A DNA stretch of 64,000 nucleotides. It comes from Streptomyces pilosus. Its GTDB lineage: Bacteria > Actinomycetota > Actinomycetes > Streptomycetales > Streptomycetaceae. The stretch spans positions 124,001-188,000 of the forward strand of contig NZ_BMTU01000004.1 in the NCBI RefSeq assembly GCF_014649835.1. The letters run 5' to 3'. Numbering within the stretch: the stretch's first letter is position 1; each line of letters begins with the position of its first letter. Under the pieces are notes generated by a model. That model did no database searches. It was not told the DNA's origin and was given only the letters and a program-made list of their open reading frames with translations. Shown here piece by piece: positions 52,412 through 61,608 of this stretch. Position numbers and translations under genes: made by a program.

Positions 52412-53332
52412 ATGAGCACCCGCACCACGCCGTCCCTGGCCGGGGCACTGGCCGGCGGCCGCACCGTCGTCCTCGACGGCGGCCTGTCGAACCAGCTCGC
52501 CTCGGCGGGGCACGACCTGAGCGACGAGCTGTGGTCCGCCCGGCTGCTCGCCGAGGACCCGGAGGCGGTGACCGGAGCGCACCGCGCCTACTTCGAGGCG
52601 GGCGCGGACGTGGCGATCACGGCGAGTTACCAGGCGACGTTCGAGGGGTTCGCGCGGCGCGGCATCGGCCGGGACGAGGCGGCCTCCCTGCTCACGCTGA
52701 GCGTGCAGTGCGCCCGCGCGGCGGCCGGGCGGGTGGGGGCGTCCCGTCCGCTCTGGGTGGCGGCCTCGGTCGGCCCGTACGGGGCGATGCTCGCGGACGG
52801 CTCCGAGTACCGGGGCCGGTACGGCCTGTCCGTCGCGGAGCTGGAACGCTTCCACCGCCCCCGCATGGAGGTCCTGGCGGCCGCGGCCCCGGACGTGCTG
52901 GCCCTGGAGACGATCCCCGACACGGACGAGGCCGAGGCGCTGCTGCGCGCGCTGCGCGGGCTCGGCACACCGGCCTGGCTGTCGTACTCGGCGGCCGGCG
53001 GCCGCACCCGCGCGGGCCGGCCGCTGGAGGAAGCCTTCGCCCTGGCCGCGCGGGCGGACGAGGTGATCGCGGTCGGTGTGAACTGCTGCACGCCCGAGGA
53101 CGCCGACCACGCCGTCGCCCTCGCCGCCCGCGTCACCGGCAAGCCGGTCGTGGTCTACCCCAACAGCGGGGAGCGGTGGGACGCCGGGGCGCGGACGTGG
53201 ACCGGCCGGCCGACGTTCACCGCCTCCCGCGCCGCGGGGTGGCGCGCGGCGGGGGCCCGGCTGATCGGCGGGTGCTGCCGGGTGGGGCCGGGGACGGTCG
53301 CGTCGGTGGCGGAGGTGCTCCGGCCGTCGTAG
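52412..53332 (+). CDS. mmuM: homocysteine S-methyltransferase
   Basis: A 306-residue TIM-barrel methyltransferase. Zinc-site Cys residues are in GVNCC and GGCCRVGPG; start LAGGRTVVLDGGLSNQLAS, then GADVAITASYQATFEGFARR and ALETIPDTDEAEALL fit MmuM/YagD. It methylates homocysteine with S-methylmethionine or SAM, making methionine. ATG 52412, divergent from the LuxR gene by 108 nt; converges with the SpoIIE-PAS gene (16 nt). Confidence 0.93.
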   Translation: MSTRTTPSLAGALAGGRTVVLDGGLSNQLASAGHDLSDELWSARLLAEDPEAVTGAHRAYFEAGADVAITASYQATFEGFARRGIGRDEAASLLTLSVQCARAAAGRVGASRPLWVAASVGPYGAMLADGSEYRGRYGLSVAELERFHRPRMEVLAAAAPDVLALETIPDTDEAEALLRALRGLGTPAWLSYSAAGGRTRAGRPLEEAFALAARADEVIAVGVNCCTPEDADHAVALAARVTGKPVVVYPNSGERWDAGARTWTGRPTFTASRAAGWRAAGARLIGGCCRVGPGTVASVAEVLRPS

Positions 53333-53347
53333 CGCCCTCGCCCCCCG

Positions 53348-55936
53348 TCAGCGGCCGGTGTCGTCCGGCCCGTCCGGCCGGTCCGCTTCTTCCGCCCCGT
53401 CCGCGCCGTCGGGCCCGTGGGGCCGGTGGGGTCCGTCCGCGCCGTCGGGCCCGTCCGCGCCGGCCGGACCGGGCACGCCGAGCAGGAGCAGGGTCACGTC
53501 GTCGTCGTGGTCGTCCGGGGCGGTGATGAAGGTGCGGATCAGCAGGTCCGCCACCCGGTCCAGGACCTCCGGGCCGGCGCGGACACCCGTCAGGGCCATC
53601 CCGGCGGTACGGGCGAGAACGTCGATCCGCGCCTCGATGTCGGTGCCGGGCTGTTCGACCAGCCCGTCGGTGTACAGGACGAGGACGCTGCCCGGCGGCA
53701 GCGGCACGGTGGACTCCTCGAACGGCAGCCCGACCCCGCCCGGGTCGTTGACCCCGAGGGGCACGCCGACCGGTGTCCCCAGCCGCCCGGGGGGCCCGCC
53801 GGGCGGCAGGACGACGACGGGCAGATGGCCCGCCGAGCAGACGGTGACCTCGCACGCGTCCTGGTCCAGGATCAGGTAGAGGCAGGTTACGAGCTGGCCG
53901 GCCAGGTCGCCGACGAAGACGTCCAGTGCGGTCATCAGCCGGCTTGGCGCCGCGCCCGTACCGGCCAGCGCGTGGGAGGCGGCGCGCAGCTGCCCCATGA
54001 CGGCCGCCGCCTCCAGCCCCCGGCCCATCACGTCGCCGATGATGACGCCGGTGCGGCGGCCGCCGAGGGGGATGATGTCGAACCAGTCGCCGCCGACCCC
54101 GGGGTCCTGCACGGACGCCAGGTACCGGTACGCGCTGGGCAGGTGGGCCAGGGTGGGCGGCTCCCCCATCAGACTGTGCTGGAGGGTGTAGGCGATGTGC
54201 CGCTGCTGCTCGTAGCGCTCGGCGCGCACGGCCTCCGCCCGCCTGCGCTCGCTGATGTCCCGCACGGACAGCACGGCCAGGGTCTCCTCCTCGGTCTGGA
54301 GGCTGCTGACGCTGACCTCCACGGGGAAGGCGGAGCCGTCGGCGCGCAGCCCCTGAAGGTTCCGGTCCACGACCGCCGGCTGCGGGTCGCGCCGCCGCAG
54401 GTAGGCGCCGAGGAGGGCACCCTGCCGGCGGCGCCGCGAGGCGGGCGCCAGGTCGACGACCCGGGTGCCGACGAGGTCGTCCGGCAGTCGGCCGAACACG
54501 TGCTCCACCTGGGCGTTGGCCATGACGACGGTGCCGCTGCCGTCCGTGATGAGCGTGGCGTCGGGCGCCGACTCCAGCAGCGCCCGGAACCGCCGGTGCG
54601 CCCGCTGCACCTCGCGCTGCGCGGCGACGCGTTCGGTGATGTCGGTGATCACACCGCACACGGCGTAGGGGGCGCCGGCCGCGTCGTTGAGCGGGAACAG
54701 GGTGGTCAGGAACTCCCCCGGGCCGTCCGGCAGGGTGAGCGTCTCCTCCCGCTGCACCGGGGCGCCCCCGGCCAGCATCGCCAGGTCGGCGTCCCGCGCG
54801 TGACGGCCGAGACCGGCCGGCAGGACGTCCAGGTCGCGGCGGCCCAGCACCTGGTCGCGGGCCACCCCCACGATCGCCGCGAACGTCGTGTTGACCGCCA
54901 GGAAGCGGCCCTCCAGATCCTTGATGAACACCGCCGCCGGCGTGTGGTCCATGAAGTCCTGCAGCAGTTCGTTCTGGCGCACCTGCCAGGCGAGACGGCC
55001 GTGGGCCACCTCGACCCGGCGGCCCACCGTCAGGGCCGCGAAGATCACCGCGGTGAGGGCGGCCACATGGCCCCACACCAGCAGGGCGATGCCCAGCCTC
55101 GGTCCGAACATCTCCGCGTTCTCGCCCGCCAGGACGGCCCAGCCCAGCAGGGGCGGCGCGACCACGGCGGCGACGAGCAGCCGGCGGCCCAGCGCGCCCG
55201 TCGTGCCCGCGTTCATGAGGAGCCCGGTCAGCCCCTCGTCCGGCCGGGCCAGAAAGGCGGCCGCGCCCAGGAGGGCCAGGGCAGGCGCGGTGTGCAGGGC
55301 CATGCCCGTGTAGGCGCCGAACCGCTCCAGCTCGGGCACCTCGTACGCGGCCCCGTACAGCCGCAGCATGCCGAGGGCGCCGACCACCAGCCCCATGACC
55401 TGGCTGATCCACGCGGGCAGCCGCCGCGTGCTCGCGCACAGGGACGCCACGCCGGCGAGCGTCACGGCCGCGGCCGTGTTCGGCGCCATCCGCCCGGCCA
55501 CCCTCGTCTGCACGTCCGCGGTGTCGTCCTCGAACAGCAGCTCGTCGATGCCGAGGCGGGTGCCGAGGGCGTACTCCGCCAGAGTGAGCGCCCCGAGCAC
55601 CAGGGCCAGGACAGCCGCCGCGCGGGCCGCCCCGGCCGCCCACGGGTTGTGGACCGGGCCGCGGGCGACGAGGAACAGCGAGACCCCCAGCGCCACGACG
55701 GCCACGGCGGCGTTCGCCTTCATGGACGTGGCGACCCCGGGCAGCACGCTCTTCAGCACGTCGACGTCGAAGACCCACCCGGTCAGGCCCACCAGGCCCA
55801 GAACGGCGGCGAGCAGGGCCATCACCCCGGCCGCCGCACGGACGGAAGCCACAGCGGGCGGGTGGAACGGCAGGCCGTCGGCGCGCTCCGTTCCCCGCAC
55901 ACCGGCCGGCCCGGAAGCGTGCTGCTGTCTCGTCAC
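53348..55936 (-). CDS. membrane PAS-PAS-SpoIIE phosphatase
   Basis: An 862-residue signalling protein: an N-terminal set of ~8 TM helices (to about residue 310; VMALLAAVLGLVGLTGWVFD, LLGAAAFLARPDEG), then two PAS domains (NELLQDFMDHTPAAVFIKDL; FRALLESAPDATLITDGSG) and a C-terminal SpoIIE phosphatase (GVGGDWFDIIPLGG, IGDVMGRGLEAAAVMGQLRA, VLYTDGLVEQPG, DDDVTLLLLG). A low-complexity tail of G-P-D-G-A-D-G repeats ends it. It likely senses a signal at the membrane and dephosphorylates an anti-sigma antagonist. GTG 55936 chosen for an AGGGAC upstream. Confidence 0.88.
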   Translation of the reverse strand: MTRQQHASGPAGVRGTERADGLPFHPPAVASVRAAAGVMALLAAVLGLVGLTGWVFDVDVLKSVLPGVATSMKANAAVAVVALGVSLFLVARGPVHNPWAAGAARAAAVLALVLGALTLAEYALGTRLGIDELLFEDDTADVQTRVAGRMAPNTAAAVTLAGVASLCASTRRLPAWISQVMGLVVGALGMLRLYGAAYEVPELERFGAYTGMALHTAPALALLGAAAFLARPDEGLTGLLMNAGTTGALGRRLLVAAVVAPPLLGWAVLAGENAEMFGPRLGIALLVWGHVAALTAVIFAALTVGRRVEVAHGRLAWQVRQNELLQDFMDHTPAAVFIKDLEGRFLAVNTTFAAIVGVARDQVLGRRDLDVLPAGLGRHARDADLAMLAGGAPVQREETLTLPDGPGEFLTTLFPLNDAAGAPYAVCGVITDITERVAAQREVQRAHRRFRALLESAPDATLITDGSGTVVMANAQVEHVFGRLPDDLVGTRVVDLAPASRRRRQGALLGAYLRRRDPQPAVVDRNLQGLRADGSAFPVEVSVSSLQTEEETLAVLSVRDISERRRAEAVRAERYEQQRHIAYTLQHSLMGEPPTLAHLPSAYRYLASVQDPGVGGDWFDIIPLGGRRTGVIIGDVMGRGLEAAAVMGQLRAASHALAGTGAAPSRLMTALDVFVGDLAGQLVTCLYLILDQDACEVTVCSAGHLPVVVLPPGGPPGRLGTPVGVPLGVNDPGGVGLPFEESTVPLPPGSVLVLYTDGLVEQPGTDIEARIDVLARTAGMALTGVRAGPEVLDRVADLLIRTFITAPDDHDDDVTLLLLGVPGPAGADGPDGADGPHRPHGPDGADGAEEADRPDGPDDTGR

Positions 55937-56066
55937 CGCGTTCTCGTCCCTGACGGATGGCACACCCACCGCATCAATCGGCACACACCATGCTAAAGAA
56001 CGCGGGAGGCGCGAGCATGCGCCCGGCGCGGAGGGTCCGCGCCCGGGCCGTTCACCCGGTACGAAG

Positions 56067-56561
56067 TCACAGCATCGCGTCGGCGGGAGGACCGTCCGGG
56101 CGGGGACCGAACCGCGCGGAAGCGTCGCGTGACGGCACGGCGGTGAGGGCGAACTCGCACCACACGACCTTGCCCGGGCTCCTCTCCCCCACCCCCCACC
56201 TGTCCGCCAGCCCGGCCACGAGCAGCAACCCGCGCCCGCTCTCGTCGGGCTCGTCGGGCGCACCGCGCGGGACGGCAGGCACGCCTCCCCCGCTGTCGTG
56301 CACCTCCACACGGACGCTGTCGGCGTACGGCAGCAGCCTCAGCAGAAGGCCCCGGCCGGGCGGTACTCCGTGCAGCAGGGCGTTGGTCGCCAGTTCACTG
56401 ACGCACAGCAGCACGTCGTCGATCCGCGACGCGTGCACGCCCCAGTCCTCCAGCACCCGCCGTGCGAACGCCCGCGCACCGGGCACGGAACGCCGCTCAC
56501 GGCGGAAGAGGCGCTCACGGGGGCAGGGGACCTGGAGTGGGGGTGAAGTTTCCTGATTCAC
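56067..56561 (-). CDS. RsbW-like ATP-binding protein
   Basis: A 164-residue HATPase_c_2 protein: LLCVSELATNALLHG (N box), VEVHDSGGGVPAVPRG (G1) and ESGRGLLLVAGLADRWGVG (G2). Anti-sigma/serine-kinase family. It lies ~130 nt upstream of the PAS-SpoIIE phosphatase on the same strand, a natural opposing pair in partner switching. GTG 56561 is used; ATG 56591 in the same frame is an alternative. Divergent from the XRE gene. Confidence 0.88.
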   Translation of the reverse strand: MNQETSPPLQVPCPRERLFRRERRSVPGARAFARRVLEDWGVHASRIDDVLLCVSELATNALLHGVPPGRGLLLRLLPYADSVRVEVHDSGGGVPAVPRGAPDEPDESGRGLLLVAGLADRWGVGERSPGKVVWCEFALTAVPSRDASARFGPRPDGPPADAML

Positions 56562-56673
56562 GGGACGAGACTCACGCTCCGTGTCCACCATGGAACAGTC
56601 CGCGCACCCGTACGGCCCGACTGTACGGATGCGCGACGGTGAACGTACGCGCACGGCTGGGGAGTTCCGCCTC

Positions 56674-57492
56674 ATGGGCACCACGACACGGAGAAACGCC
56701 TCGGCGATGAGGATGGTGGGCGCGCTGCTCGCCCTGTACCGCCAGTCCGCCGGCCACACCCAGAAGTCCCTGGGCGAGCGCTTCGTCATCGGCGAGCAGC
56801 AGATCGCCTCCATCGAACAGGGCAGACGCCCGTTGAAGCCCGACCTCGCCGAGCAGCTCGACGACCTCCTCGACACGAAGGGCGCCCTGTCGGTCGCGCT
56901 CAGCCGGATGCCGGAGGTGGACCTGGTGCCGCTGTGGGCGGAGGAGTACCTGGACCGGGAGCGGGAGGCGATCGCGATCTCCGTGTACGGAAGCCTCGCC
57001 GTACCGGGCCAGCTGCAAACCGAGGCGTACGCCCGGGCCGTCTTCCGCAGCCGGGTCCCTGTCTACGACGAGGAGGAGATCGAGCAACTCGTCGCCTCGC
57101 GCATGCAGCGTCAGGACATCCTGCGACGCAAAGTGCCGCCCACCACCAGCTTCGTCGTCTGGGAGGCTGTGCTCAGGGATCGTCTGGGCGGGAGGGACGT
57201 GTACGTGGAGCAACTGAGGAAGCTGCGCGAATACGCCGACGTACCCGGGATCACCGTCCAGGTGCTGCCTCTTGGCCGCACGTCTCACGCCGGGCTGGAC
57301 GGCCCCTTCGTCCTCCTGGAAACCCCCGAGCATCAGCGGGTCGCCTACATGGAAACCCACCGAGGCAGTCAACTGATCGCCGATCCGGACGGGGTGGGGA
57401 TCCTCACACAGAAGTATGCGATGCTGCGCACCCAGGCCCTCAACACCGAGGATACGAGGGACCTGCTGGACCGGCTTCGGGGAGAGGCATGA
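56674..57492 (+). CDS. XRE-family regulator with DUF5753
   Basis: A 272-residue protein: N-terminal XRE HTH (ALYRQSAGHTQKSLGERFVI; EQQIASIEQGRRPLKPDLA) and a C-terminal DUF5753 ligand/partner domain (YGSLAVPGQLQTEAYARAVF; GITVQVLPLGRTSHAGLDGP). Typical of Streptomyces XRE-DUF397 two-gene units related to BldB/WhiJ-type developmental control. ATG 56674 has GGGGAG 9 nt upstream. Stop overlaps the DUF397 start (ATGA). Confidence 0.93.
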   Translation: MGTTTRRNASAMRMVGALLALYRQSAGHTQKSLGERFVIGEQQIASIEQGRRPLKPDLAEQLDDLLDTKGALSVALSRMPEVDLVPLWAEEYLDREREAIAISVYGSLAVPGQLQTEAYARAVFRSRVPVYDEEEIEQLVASRMQRQDILRRKVPPTTSFVVWEAVLRDRLGGRDVYVEQLRKLREYADVPGITVQVLPLGRTSHAGLDGPFVLLETPEHQRVAYMETHRGSQLIADPDGVGILTQKYAMLRTQALNTEDTRDLLDRLRGEA

Positions 57493-57674
57493 CTGGCACC
57501 GCACTTGAGTGGTTCAAGTCGAGTTACAGCGGCAGCGAAGGCGGCGAATGCCTCGAAGTCGCCACCCAGCCCGCCGCCGTCCACATCCGCGACTCCAAGA
57601 CCCCGGACGCTCCCCACCTCACCGTCACCCCTGAGGCCTGGGCGGCCTTCCTCTCCGTACCGTCGACGGAGTAA
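57489..57674 (+). CDS. DUF397 small protein, XRE partner
   Basis: A 61-residue DUF397 protein: WFKSSYSGSEGGECLEVAT, VHIRDSKTPDAPHLTVTPEA and WAAFLSV are the family signature. In WhiJ-type pairs such small proteins bind the XRE partner and inhibit or tune it. The ATG overlaps the XRE stop by 4 nt. Directly downstream lies the AlkD relic. Confidence 0.95.
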   Translation: MTGTALEWFKSSYSGSEGGECLEVATQPAAVHIRDSKTPDAPHLTVTPEAWAAFLSVPSTE

Positions 57675-57679
57675 CGGCA

Positions 57680-58139
57680 CGCGCGCGTGACGACCACGGG
57701 GTGAACCTGAGCAAGCTGCGGGCGCTCGCCAAGCGGCTGAGGACGCAGCAGGAGCTCGCGCGTGAGCTGTGGGCGACGGAGGACACCGCCGCGCGGCTGC
57801 TGGCGCTGCTGGTGTGCCGGCCCAGGGCGTCCGGTGGTCGCCGCCGCGGGCTGGGCGCTGACCACCGAGCGGGTGGCGAAGAAGCCCGAGGGCCTCGACC
57901 TGGCGGGGCTGCTCGACGTCGTCGAGTCGGAGATGAAGGACGCCCCGGACCGTCTCCAGTGGGCGATGAACCACTGCCTCGCGCAGATCGGGATCGACCA
58001 CTCCGAGTACCGCGCCCGGGTGATCGGCATCGGTGAGCGGCTGGAGGTGCTCAAGGACTACCCGACGTCCCCGGGCTGTACGTCCCCGTTCGCGCCGGTG
58101 TGGATCGGCGAGATGGTCAGCCGGCAGCAGGGCGCGTAG
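57680..58139 (+). pseudogene. broken AlkD-like DNA alkylation repair gene
   Basis: Residues of a DNA alkylation repair (AlkD, HEAT-repeat) protein are split over two frames. The first part, from about 57680 (RDDHGVNLSKLRALAKRL, then ELARELWATEDTAARLLALL), ends near 57825; the second (VVAAAGWALTTERVAKKPEG, DRLQWAMNHCLAQIGI, YPTSPGCTSPFAPVWI) is in the next frame to 58139. The N-terminal ~35 residues are missing, as is a central piece (~45 residues by family memory, the repeat with KVHDWLV-type sequence). It starts immediately after the DUF397 stop, so a deletion or insertion joined them. Cannot make a whole enzyme. Confidence 0.8.
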
Positions 58140-58206
58140 GCGCCGGGGGCGGCACGGGCGGGAAAAGCGATGGCGCGGCCGGGCCCGCCCCGTCGAGCAT
58201 GGGCCC

Positions 58207-58767
58207 ATGAGCGACGCACCCGCGCGATGGACCGAGGCCACCGTCCACCCCGACATGTGGGCCGACCCCGACACCGACCCCCGCAACAACGACGGCCCCG
58301 CCCCGGACGGTGAGCTCGCGACGCTGGTGGACGTGCTGACGAACTACCGGCTGACCCTGCGGATGAAGTGCGAGGGGCTGGACGCGGAGCAGTTGGCGCG
58401 GCGGTCGGTGCCGCCGTCGACGATGTCGCTGCTCGGGCTGGTGCGGCACCTCGCCGAGGCGGAGCGGGACTGGCGCAACTGGATCACCGACGGGGAGCCG
58501 CTGCCGAAGCTGTACGGCAGGCGCGACGGGGACTTCGACGGGGCGGTCGGCGACCCGGCCGTGGTCGAGGCCGCGTACACGGACCTGGAGCGTGAACAGG
58601 CGGCGACGGACTCCGCATTGGACGGGCACGCGGACCTCGGGGTGCGGCTGGGGAAGGAAGGGATCGCGGTGCGGGAGCTGCTGGTGCACCGGATCGAGGA
58701 GTACGCGCGTCACTGCGGGCACGCGGACCTGCTGCGCGAGTGCGTCGACGGGCGGGTCGGGCAGTAA
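58207..58767 (+). CDS. DinB/DUF664 family protein
   Basis: A 186-residue DinB-fold protein with the metal-binding His pattern: LLGLVRHLAEAERDWRNWIT and VRELLVHRIEEYARHCGHAD. In the DUF664 subfamily these helical proteins are often thiol-dependent; substrate unknown. ATG 58207. Converges with the carboxylesterase (18 nt). Confidence 0.88.
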   Translation: MSDAPARWTEATVHPDMWADPDTDPRNNDGPAPDGELATLVDVLTNYRLTLRMKCEGLDAEQLARRSVPPSTMSLLGLVRHLAEAERDWRNWITDGEPLPKLYGRRDGDFDGAVGDPAVVEAAYTDLEREQAATDSALDGHADLGVRLGKEGIAVRELLVHRIEEYARHCGHADLLRECVDGRVGQ

Positions 58768-58784
58768 CGGGCCCCGCCCGCGGG

Positions 58785-60326
58785 TCAGTCGCGGCGCAGG
58801 GCGCCCGTGCGGCGCAGCCGGCGGATGACCGAGCGGAGCTCGGGGGGCTGGGCGTCGGCGGGGGCCTCGGGGGCGCTCCACAGGGCGAGTTCGCGATCGC
58901 GGGGGCCGTGGACGGTGCGCGGGGCACCGTCCCCGAACACCCGCACCGGGTGCCGGTCGTCCCACCGTTCCCACCCGGGGGAGCCGTCGGTGACGAACCG
59001 TACCCAGGCGCCGTGCATCGCGTCCGACAGGTCCTGCGGCGCGCCGTCGCCGGCGAGCTTGCGGGCGTCGGGCTCGTCGCCGCTGTCGAAGACGAAGCCC
59101 AGTTCCAGGGCGTGGCAGGCGCCCATGCCGGGGCGCCGCGAGGGCCAGGCGAACTCGTAGACGTAGGACGGCTCGTCGCGGCCGTCGGCGAGGCGGTGCA
59201 GCGGGGCGCGCAGCAGGTGGTCGGTGACCATCTGGCCGACGGTCTCGGCGGGACCGGCGCCGGGGTGCAGGGTGCGGTAGCCGCGTGGGACCTCGCTGCC
59301 GCAGTGGCAGCGGGCCATCGCACCGGCCAGGGCGACCGTGCCGAGGCGGTCGACGCGTTCCAGGAGGCCGCCGGGGACCAGCCAGAGGCGGTACTCGTCG
59401 CGGGTCCAGCCGGTCAGGAGACCGACGCCGGGGGCGGCGCCGCCGGTGAGGGCGTCCAGGGGGTCGCGCGGGACGAGGTCGCCGTCGACGACGACACCGA
59501 AGGCGGGACCGCCCAGAACGGGGCTGCTGCGGCGGCCGATGTCGGCCTGCACGCGGAGCAGCAGCTCACGGTCGACGGCGGCGAACGCCTCGGCGGTGGC
59601 GGGTGTCTTCAGGCGGGCCGCCATGCGGCGGACCATGCGCCGCACCTTGTCGCGGTCCGTGCCCTCCGGCGGGCCGCTCTGCAGGACCGCGCGGCGGACC
59701 AGGCCCTGGGCCTGCGGGGCGGCGACGAGGGCGCCCGCGCTGATGGCCCCGGCGGACTGGCCGCCGAGGGTGACACGGCCGGGGTCGCCGCCGAAGGCGG
59801 CTATCGCGTCGTGGACCCACCGCAGGGCGGCCAGCTGGTCGCGCAGGCCGGGGTTGGCGGGGGCGTCCGGGAAGAGGCCGTAGCCCTCGACGCCCAGACG
59901 GTAGTTGAGGGACACGAAGACGACGCCGTCGCGGGCGAAGGTGCCGCCGTCGTAGACGGGGACCGCCGAGGAGCCCCTGGTCAGGGCACCGCCGTGGAGC
60001 CACACCAGGACGGGGAGCCGGGCGTCGGGGGACGGGTCCGGGGTCCACACGTTCAGGTTGAGGCAGTCGTCGCCGGGGATCTCCGGGTCCGAGAGGTACT
60101 GGGCGAAGGCCTCGGAGTACGGGGGTTTCGGTGCCGTCGGGCCGAAGGCGCCGGCGTCGCGCACGCCGTCCCAGGGCTCCGGGGGGACGGGCGGGCGGAA
60201 GCGGCGGGGACCGAAGGGGGGCGCCGCGTAGGGGATGCCCCGGAACACGGCGGCGTCCCTCTCCCAGCGGCCGCGCACGGCACCGTACGGCGTCCTGATC
60301 ACGGGATCCATCCGGTCCGCCGTCAT
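58785..60326 (-). CDS. type-B carboxylesterase
   Basis: A 513-residue alpha/beta hydrolase of the carboxylesterase B family: VFRGIPYAAPPFGPRRFRPP start, oxyanion-hole LVWLHGGAL, nucleophile GGQSAG (Ser in GxSxG), and later Glu (DEYRLWLV region) and His (GACHALELGFVF) as likely triad members. No signal peptide, so intracellular. It hydrolyses carboxyl esters. ATG 60326, divergent from the LacI gene over a palindromic operator. Confidence 0.9.
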   Translation of the reverse strand: MTADRMDPVIRTPYGAVRGRWERDAAVFRGIPYAAPPFGPRRFRPPVPPEPWDGVRDAGAFGPTAPKPPYSEAFAQYLSDPEIPGDDCLNLNVWTPDPSPDARLPVLVWLHGGALTRGSSAVPVYDGGTFARDGVVFVSLNYRLGVEGYGLFPDAPANPGLRDQLAALRWVHDAIAAFGGDPGRVTLGGQSAGAISAGALVAAPQAQGLVRRAVLQSGPPEGTDRDKVRRMVRRMAARLKTPATAEAFAAVDRELLLRVQADIGRRSSPVLGGPAFGVVVDGDLVPRDPLDALTGGAAPGVGLLTGWTRDEYRLWLVPGGLLERVDRLGTVALAGAMARCHCGSEVPRGYRTLHPGAGPAETVGQMVTDHLLRAPLHRLADGRDEPSYVYEFAWPSRRPGMGACHALELGFVFDSGDEPDARKLAGDGAPQDLSDAMHGAWVRFVTDGSPGWERWDDRHPVRVFGDGAPRTVHGPRDRELALWSAPEAPADAQPPELRSVIRRLRRTGALRRD

Positions 60327-60485
60327 GTGCCCACCAGCCCTTCACCGCGCCGCGTTCACGCGCCGGCCCCTGGGGCCCGGCGGTCTGCCACCGGGCGCAC
60401 CGACCACCACAAGAGCACCACACCGCTCAGCGGTATTCCTGTCGTTCGTGGAGGTTCTTCCCGCCCCGGGCTACCGGATCTACAG

Positions 60486-60501
60486 TAGGAAGCGCTTTCT
60501 A
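60486..60501. promoter_or_regulatory. LacI-type operator
   Basis: TAGGAAGCGCTTTCTA is a 16-bp palindrome with one mismatched pair, centred on GC/GC as in LacI/CebR-family operators. It lies between the divergent esterase and lacI starts, 40 nt before lacI, and is the natural site for the LacI protein encoded next to it. Confidence 0.75.
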
Positions 60502-60540
60502 TGCAGGTGCTGTCCGTTCGGTGGAGGGTGGGATGTCCCG

Positions 60541-61608
60541 ATGGCCCGTTCGGGTGGTGCCGGGATGACGGCGGGGCCGACGCTGGCCGTCGTGGCCCGC
60601 GAGGCGGGTGTGTCCGTGCCGACCGCGTCCAAGGTCGTCAACGGCCGTGAGGACGTGGCCCCGGAGACCCGTCGCCGCGTCACCGAGGCCCTGGACCGGC
60701 TCGGCTACATCAGGCGGCCCCGGTTCGACGGGGCCCGTTCCCCGCGCCTGGTCGACCTGGTGGTGCACTCCCTCGGGGACTCGGCGTCGGGCGCGGTCCT
60801 GCACGGCGCCGAGGAGGCGGCACACGACGCCGGACTGGAGATCGTCGTGTCGGCGGCCCTCACCCGGGACCGGGCCGGGCGCCCGGAGCGGGAGCGGGCC
60901 TGGCTGGACAAGCTGGTGCTGCGCGGGTCGGCGGGGGTGCTGTTCCATCTGGTGGAGCCGGCCGGGCCGCAGTACGCCTGGCTGGAGCAGCACCGTGTCC
61001 CCTTCGCGCTGATCGACCCGGTGCACGAGCCGCCGCCGGGCGCGGTCTCGGTGGGCGGGGCGAACTGGCAGGGCGGGGTGACGGCGACCGAGCACCTGCT
61101 GTCCCTGGGCCACGAGCGCGTCGCCGTCATCGCCGGCCGCCGGCGCACGATGCCCGGGGCCGCACGCGTCGCCGGCTACCGCTCGGCCCTGGCCGCGGCC
61201 GGGCTGAGCCACCGCCCGGAGTACGTGCGGCACACCGGGCCCGACGAGACCGCCGCCCGCCGCCGGATGCGGGAACTCCTCGATCTGCCGGAGCCGCCCA
61301 CGGCCGTCTTCCTCTGCTCGGACCGGATGGCGTTCGGGGTGTACGAGGCGCTGGCCGAGCGGGGCCTGCGGGTGCCGGAGGACATGAGCGTGGTCGGCTT
61401 CGACGACCTCCCCGAGGCGCGCTGGCCGGCCCCGGCGCTGACCACCGTCCGCCAGCCGCTGGCGGAGATGGCGGCGACGGCCCTGCGGCTGCTGCTGCGC
61501 ATGAAGGACGGCCACCGTCCCGAGAGCACCCGCACGGAGCTGTCGACCCGGCTGGTGGAACGCGCCTCCACGGCTCCTCCCGGTTCGCGTCCGGGCGGTC
61601 GAGGCTGA
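60541..61608 (+). CDS. LacI-family transcriptional regulator
   Basis: A 355-residue regulator: HTH with VVAREAGVSVPTASKVVNGR, then RRVTEALDRLGYIRR hinge helix, and a periplasmic-binding-protein-like domain (LVDLVVHSLGDSASGAVLHG; PTAVFLCSDRMAFGVYEALA; VVGFDDLPEARWPAPALTTV). Binds a sugar or sugar-like effector and releases its operator. GTG/ATG choice: ATG 60541 with GGAGGG ~10 nt upstream. Likely controls itself and the divergent esterase. Confidence 0.92.
   Translation: MARSGGAGMTAGPTLAVVAREAGVSVPTASKVVNGREDVAPETRRRVTEALDRLGYIRRPRFDGARSPRLVDLVVHSLGDSASGAVLHGAEEAAHDAGLEIVVSAALTRDRAGRPERERAWLDKLVLRGSAGVLFHLVEPAGPQYAWLEQHRVPFALIDPVHEPPPGAVSVGGANWQGGVTATEHLLSLGHERVAVIAGRRRTMPGAARVAGYRSALAAAGLSHRPEYVRHTGPDETAARRRMRELLDLPEPPTAVFLCSDRMAFGVYEALAERGLRVPEDMSVVGFDDLPEARWPAPALTTVRQPLAEMAATALRLLLRMKDGHRPESTRTELSTRLVERASTAPPGSRPGGRG

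Noticed and set aside
49427..53332. A 1301-codon plus-strand frame opposite the MalT-like regulator
   Set aside because: Only its 3' part from ATG 52412 (homocysteine methyltransferase) is real; the rest is a shadow of the LuxR gene.
53417..55996. An 859-codon plus-strand frame opposite the PAS-SpoIIE gene
   Set aside because: Low-complexity, His/Gln/Gly-rich translation with no motif; a GC-skew shadow.
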